Below are positions 60,049 to 64,000 of a DNA stretch of 64,000 bases, one piece after another. The stretch covers positions 7,502,001 to 7,566,000 of the forward strand of contig JANVAS020000203.1 in assembly GCA_027563935.2 (NCBI GenBank), read 5' to 3'. Origin of the DNA: Costus lasius. Lineage: Eukaryota > Streptophyta > Magnoliopsida > Zingiberales > Costaceae. How positions within the stretch are numbered: position 1 is the first letter of the stretch; every line of letters begins with the position of its first letter. Made by a program: the position numbers and the translations under genes. The notes below the pieces were generated by a model. That model worked only from the letters and a program-made list of their open reading frames with translations, was not told the origin of the DNA and did not search any database.

Positions 60049-63000
60049 CTAATGGTTGAGAAATCTCAAACCCATATTATTACAGTGCTTCTCATGCTTC
60101 TGCTGCGCCAGAGGCTTAGTAAGCGGGTCTGCCAGATTGTCATCTGTATGAACCTTGCAGACTTTGATCTCGCCACGATCTATGATCTCCCTGATCAAAT
60201 GAAACCGTCTCTGTATGTGCTTGGACTTCTGGTGCGACCGTGGTTCCTTTGCTTGTGCTATTGCTCCAGTGTTATCACAGAAGATAACCAAAGGATCTGC
60301 ACTCGAAGGAATAATACCAAGTTCTCTCACGAACTTACGAATCCACACTGCCTCCTTGGATGCTTCCGAGGCTGCAACATACTTGGCTTCTGTTGTGGAA
60401 TCAGCAACAGTTGACTGTTTGAAACTCTTCCACACCACTGCTCCTCCATTCAAGCTAAAAACATAGCCTGATTGCGATCGGAAATCATCCTGGTCTGACT
60501 GGAATGAAGCGTCAGTATATCCTTCAATACTGAGTTCTTCCTGACCACCATATATCAAGAACATATCTTTGGTCCTCCGCAGATATTTTAAGATGTTCTT
60601 GACTGCAATCCAGTGCGCCTGACCTGGATTACTTTGGAACCGACTGGTCACGCTTAACCCGTAAGCAACGTCTGGGCGAGTACACAACATCGCATACATT
60701 GTGGATCCAATAGCCGAAGCATAAGGCGTATTGTCCATTTCATCTTTCTCAGTCTGTGTTTGTGGACACTGACTCTTCGAAAGATTCAGACCATGTCTGA
60801 CTGGAAGATATCCTCTTTTAGAATTCTCTAAATGAAATCTCTCCAGGACTTTATCGATGTAAGTACTCTGGCACAGCCCAAGAAGCCTCTTAGATCTATC
60901 CCTGTAGATCTTCACACCTAACACATAGGCTGCTTCTCCTAGATCTTTCATCTGGAAACATTTCCTTAACCATGCCTTTACGGCATGCATTTCAGGAATG
61001 TCATTTCCAATGATCAAGATATCATCGACGTAGAGGACTAGGAAAGTAATCACGCTCCCACTAAACCTCTTATATACACACGGGTCATCTTCGTTCTTGA
61101 TTAAACCAAATTCAGAGATTGATTCATCAAAACGAATATTCCAGCTTCTAGATGCTTGTTTAAGTCCATAAATAGACTTCTTTAACTTGCATATCTTATG
61201 ACGATCTGATGGATTAGTGAAACCTTCTGGTTGTGTCATATACACATCCTCATCCAGATTTCCATTAAGGAAAGCTGTTTTCACATCCATTTGCCAAATC
61301 TCATAATCATAATATGCAGCTATCGCGAAAAGAATCCGAATAGACTTAAACATAGCTACAGGTGAGAAAGTTTCATCATAATCTATCCCGTAGATTTGTT
61401 TGAAACCTTTCGCAACTAGCCTACCTTTATAGGTAACCACGTTACCATCCATGTCAATCTTCTTCTTGAAGATCCATTTACAGCCTATAGGGATAACTCC
61501 CGGAGGCGGATCAACCAAATCCCAAACTTGGTTATCTGACATGGAGTCCATCTCGGCGCGCATAGCTTCAAGCCATCTCGCTGATTTCGGTCCACTGACC
61601 GCATCCGCATAAGTGAGGGGTTCATCATTATCAATGATGTAGACTCCGTCATAGCGCTCAGGCTGTCGACGGATCCTTCCCGATCTTCGCGGTTCCCGTG
61701 ATATCTGAGCCTCAGGTTGTTCAATAACCTGATCTACCGGCTCAGGCTCATCCAACTGTGCTTGACTACTTTGTCCTTCCTCTGGATTCTCATCCAGCTT
61801 TATTTCTCTCCCACTGGCCTCTTGCAGAAGAAACTCCTTCTCAAGAAATATAGCCGTCCGAGCAACAAATACCTTGTTCTCTTTGGGATCGTAGAAATAA
61901 TAACCCTTAGTTTCCTTAGGGTAACCGACAAAGATACATTTCACAGATCTGCTCTCTAGTTTCTCAGAGGCGAGCTTTTTGACATAAGCCTCGCAGCCCC
62001 AGATCCTGATAAATGTCAAGCTCGGCTGTTTCCCATACCATAACTCATATGGCGTCTTAGAAACTGCCTTGGATGGCACTCGGTTTAGTACCTTTGCAGC
62101 TGTTTCCAGTGCAAATCCCCAAAAGGAGTAAGGTAGAGTAGCCTGACTCATCATAGAACGAACCATATCAAGTAACATTCTATTTCTCCTTTCGGACACA
62201 CCATTCCATTGCGGTGTTCCTGGCGGAGTGAGCTGTGAGATAATCCCACACTCCTTCAGATAGTCAGTAAATTCTCGACTTAGGTATTCTCCACCTCGAT
62301 CAGAACGAAGTGCCTTGATATTTCGGCCTAGCTGATTTTGTACTTCATTCTTGAACTCTTTGAACTTGTCAAAAGATTCACTTTTATGTCTCATTAGATA
62401 GACATACCCATACCTACTGAAATCATCAGTAAAGGTAATGAAGTACTGATAGCCACCTCCGGCATGTTTACTAAATGGCCCACACACATCACTGTGTATA
62501 AGGTCAAGTAAACCTGAAGCCCTTTGACCTTTGTGAAGAAAAGGTGACTTCGTCATTTTACCCATTAAACAAGCCTTGCATGTATCAATCTCCTCATAAG
62601 AGAATGGTCCCAGCAGTCCATGATCATGCAACCGCTTAATGCGCTTCTTGTTAATATGGCCTAAACGACTATGCCATAGCAAGGTGTTATCATCAGCATA
62701 CTTGGCTTTCTTAATATCAATATTTTGTATAGAACATTCCATGTCCAACATGAATAACCCATTGTTAATTGAACCAGTTGCATAAACAATATTATCTAAA
62801 GATAAAACACACTTTGAAATATTGCATTCAAAGGAAAACCCCTTCCTGACAAGAGCAGGAATGGAGATAATATTTTTAGTAATGCTGGGAACAAAATAAC
62901 AATTGTTCAGTTTTAATACAAGCCCAGATGGCAAAGAGATGAAATAGTCTCCTACAGCAACAGCAGCAACCCGTGCCCCGTTTCCAACTCGTAGGTCCAC

Positions 63001-63954
63001 CTCATGCTGTCCCACCTGCCTTCTTCTCTTGAGTTCCTGTACATTTGAACAAATGTGAACTCCACATGCAGTGTCCAACACCCATGATATAGAAGAAGAT
63101 GAAATCATGACTTCCGTCACGTATATACCTGAGCCAGAAGCAAGGCTTCCCCTCTTGTCTCCTTGGAGCGCTTTACAGTCCTTTTTCCAGTGACCCAGCT
63201 GGCCACAGTGGAAACACCTGTATTCCTTGGACCGCTTAACCTTCTGCTTCAGAGCCTTGCTATAACTCTTGACAGGGGTCTTGCCCTTCTTCCCCTTCTT
63301 CTTGTTCCTTGAAGGAACCATCATGACAGAGGTTGAAGGCTTACCCTTCAGAGTTTCCTCAGTAGTCAAGAGCATATTCAGCAGCTCTGCCAGAGTACAA
63401 TCGATTTTGTTCATATTAAAGTTAATAATGAACGCATCAAAAGAAGGCGGAAGAGACTGCAGAATAATGTCTACAGCAAGCTCCTGGTTGATGGTATGCC
63501 CCAGTTTCTCTAGAGCCTCCTTGTGCCCAATCATCTTGAGCACGTGAGCTCCTACTGGGCTCCCTTCAGCCAGTTTGCTCTGAAAGAAAAGCTTAGTCAG
63601 ATTGTAGCGCTCAGTCCTTGCCTGTGCAGCATACAGCATCTTGAGGTTTGCTATCATGTCTATGGCAGACATATCCTCATGCTGACGCTGCAGCGGTGGC
63701 ATCATAGACGCTAGCATCAGGCAAGCGACATCAATGCTATCATTGACGTGCTTTTCATAGGCTTCCCGAACCGCCCTTGCGGCGTTCGGAGCGGGCTGAG
63801 GCGGTATCGCCGTCTCGAGGACATACAGTTTCCTCTCTGCCTTAAGAACAATCTTAAGGTGTCCAAACCAGTCAGAGAAGTTCGGCCCAGCAAACTTCTC
63901 CCTTTCCAGTAGGGATCGCACATTGAAGTTCATGGTGTTCGTTGCTGCAGGTAT
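60049..63954 (-). CDS. Element K Gag-Pol polyprotein, intact
   Basis: 1294 codons from the ATG at 63933 to the stop at 60049. Gag has a basic tail (about 208-235) and CCHC zinc knuckle C240-C243-H248-C253. Protease is at D287-T-A. Integrase has the pre-integrase His/Cys region (421-455) and D482, D545, E581. Next come a linker with an SGRIRR motif (751-756), RT with Asp883 and YVDD 968-971, and RNase H D1141, E1182, D1220. Odd points: Lys replaces Glu at 1184, two residues after the catalytic Glu, and Gly replaces Arg in the integrase His-Ala-Arg-Gly segment. Codons 63934-63954 are open to the acceptor. The enzyme set looks complete; promoter and primer site are outside the window. Confidence 0.94.
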   Translation of the reverse strand: MPAATNTMNFNVRSLLEREKFAGPNFSDWFGHLKIVLKAERKLYVLETAIPPQPAPNAARAVREAYEKHVNDSIDVACLMLASMMPPLQRQHEDMSAIDMIANLKMLYAAQARTERYNLTKLFFQSKLAEGSPVGAHVLKMIGHKEALEKLGHTINQELAVDIILQSLPPSFDAFIINFNMNKIDCTLAELLNMLLTTEETLKGKPSTSVMMVPSRNKKKGKKGKTPVKSYSKALKQKVKRSKEYRCFHCGQLGHWKKDCKALQGDKRGSLASGSGIYVTEVMISSSSISWVLDTACGVHICSNVQELKRRRQVGQHEVDLRVGNGARVAAVAVGDYFISLPSGLVLKLNNCYFVPSITKNIISIPALVRKGFSFECNISKCVLSLDNIVYATGSINNGLFMLDMECSIQNIDIKKAKYADDNTLLWHSRLGHINKKRIKRLHDHGLLGPFSYEEIDTCKACLMGKMTKSPFLHKGQRASGLLDLIHSDVCGPFSKHAGGGYQYFITFTDDFSRYGYVYLMRHKSESFDKFKEFKNEVQNQLGRNIKALRSDRGGEYLSREFTDYLKECGIISQLTPPGTPQWNGVSERRNRMLLDMVRSMMSQATLPYSFWGFALETAAKVLNRVPSKAVSKTPYELWYGKQPSLTFIRIWGCEAYVKKLASEKLESRSVKCIFVGYPKETKGYYFYDPKENKVFVARTAIFLEKEFLLQEASGREIKLDENPEEGQSSQAQLDEPEPVDQVIEQPEAQISREPRRSGRIRRQPERYDGVYIIDNDEPLTYADAVSGPKSARWLEAMRAEMDSMSDNQVWDLVDPPPGVIPIGCKWIFKKKIDMDGNVVTYKGRLVAKGFKQIYGIDYDETFSPVAMFKSIRILFAIAAYYDYEIWQMDVKTAFLNGNLDEDVYMTQPEGFTNPSDRHKICKLKKSIYGLKQASRSWNIRFDESISEFGLIKNEDDPCVYKRFSGSVITFLVLYVDDILIIGNDIPEMHAVKAWLRKCFQMKDLGEAAYVLGVKIYRDRSKRLLGLCQSTYIDKVLERFHLENSKRGYLPVRHGLNLSKSQCPQTQTEKDEMDNTPYASAIGSTMYAMLCTRPDVAYGLSVTSRFQSNPGQAHWIAVKNILKYLRRTKDMFLIYGGQEELSIEGYTDASFQSDQDDFRSQSGYVFSLNGGAVVWKSFKQSTVADSTTEAKYVAASEASKEAVWIRKFVRELGIIPSSADPLVIFCDNTGAIAQAKEPRSHQKSKHIQRRFHLIREIIDRGEIKVCKVHTDDNLADPLTKPLAQQKHEKHCNNMGLRFLNH

Positions 63955-64000
63955 CTACAACAATGCAAGAACAGCAAGGTCAGTATCAATGTTAAGAATC
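63955..64000 (-). other. Element K leader start with acceptor and branchpoint
   Basis: The reverse complement shows TTGTTGTAG directly before the gag exon, and the TACTGAC branchpoint about 25 nt upstream, as in the other copies. The window then ends. Confidence 0.6.

Larger units (their letters stand above)
58358..64000 (-). mobile_element. Element K, Ty1/copia element running off the right edge
   Basis: Minus-strand member inserted in J's 5' LTR. Visible are the 3' LTR, polypurine tract, intact gag-pol, and the first 46 nt of leader with acceptor and branchpoint. The rest of the leader, the primer site and the 5' LTR are outside, so its age cannot be judged. Confidence 0.95.

Noticed and set aside
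60052..60414. 120-codon plus-strand frame opposite the RNase H end, repeated in every copy
   Set aside because: It is the antisense shadow of a conserved coding region; no independent start context or motif.

Overview
The whole 64 kb is plant repetitive DNA: nested copies of one family of Ty1/copia LTR retrotransposons, plus one older relative that hosts them. I find no host gene, rRNA, tRNA or CRISPR array. Evidence for a plant nuclear genome: tRNA-iMet-type primer sites (TGGTATCAGAGC), an AAGTGGGAGA polypurine tract, one Gag-Pol frame of about 1294 codons in the order Gag-PR-IN-RT-RNase H, and 1.65-1.72 kb LTRs running TG...CA. The LTR start (TGTTGGGGTATGCCC) and long LTRs recall, from memory, the Angela/BARE lineage. 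The species cannot be named; a large, repeat-rich angiosperm genome is likely.

Layout, by 5-bp target duplications and LTR ends. Element D (plus, degenerate, oldest) survives as 17204-18262 and 36393-37095. Left side: an LTR of C (plus, 15583-17203) sits in D; A (minus, 1-2454 and 11627-15582) sits in C's LTR; B (plus, complete, 2455-11626) sits in A's gag. Middle: E (minus, 18263-36392) sits in D's integrase, with F (minus, complete, 19925-29045) in E's 3' LTR. Right: H (plus, 37096-40806 and 49911-50463) sits in D's RT; I (minus, complete, 40807-49910) and J (minus, 50464-58357) sit in H's gag; K (minus, 58358-64000+) sits in J's 5' LTR. Nesting is four deep (D>C>A>B and D>H>J>K). Hand-counted LTR differences agree with this order: I 3/1699, B and F about 6/1690, E about 9/1660.

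Coding state. I (1297 codons) and K (1294 codons) have intact gag-pol frames. B and F each carry one amber codon. E has a stop and a protease deletion. J has a frameshift and stops. H has an amber codon and is split. D is degenerate. Five independent stops (B, D, F, H, J) are CAG>TAG.

How the parts may work together. Each 5' LTR visible here carries a conserved ATG-GCN-ATG followed at once by a GTATG/GTAAG donor-like site (C's LTR lacks the first ATG). About 2 kb later, 21 nt before the usual gag ATG, lies a conserved branchpoint and TTGTAG acceptor, and joining the two keeps the reading frame. The inferred intron would remove U5, the primer site, a conserved palindrome and two look-alike hairpins. 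Spliced RNA would then be message only, and unspliced RNA the replication template. This splicing model is inferred from sequence alone.
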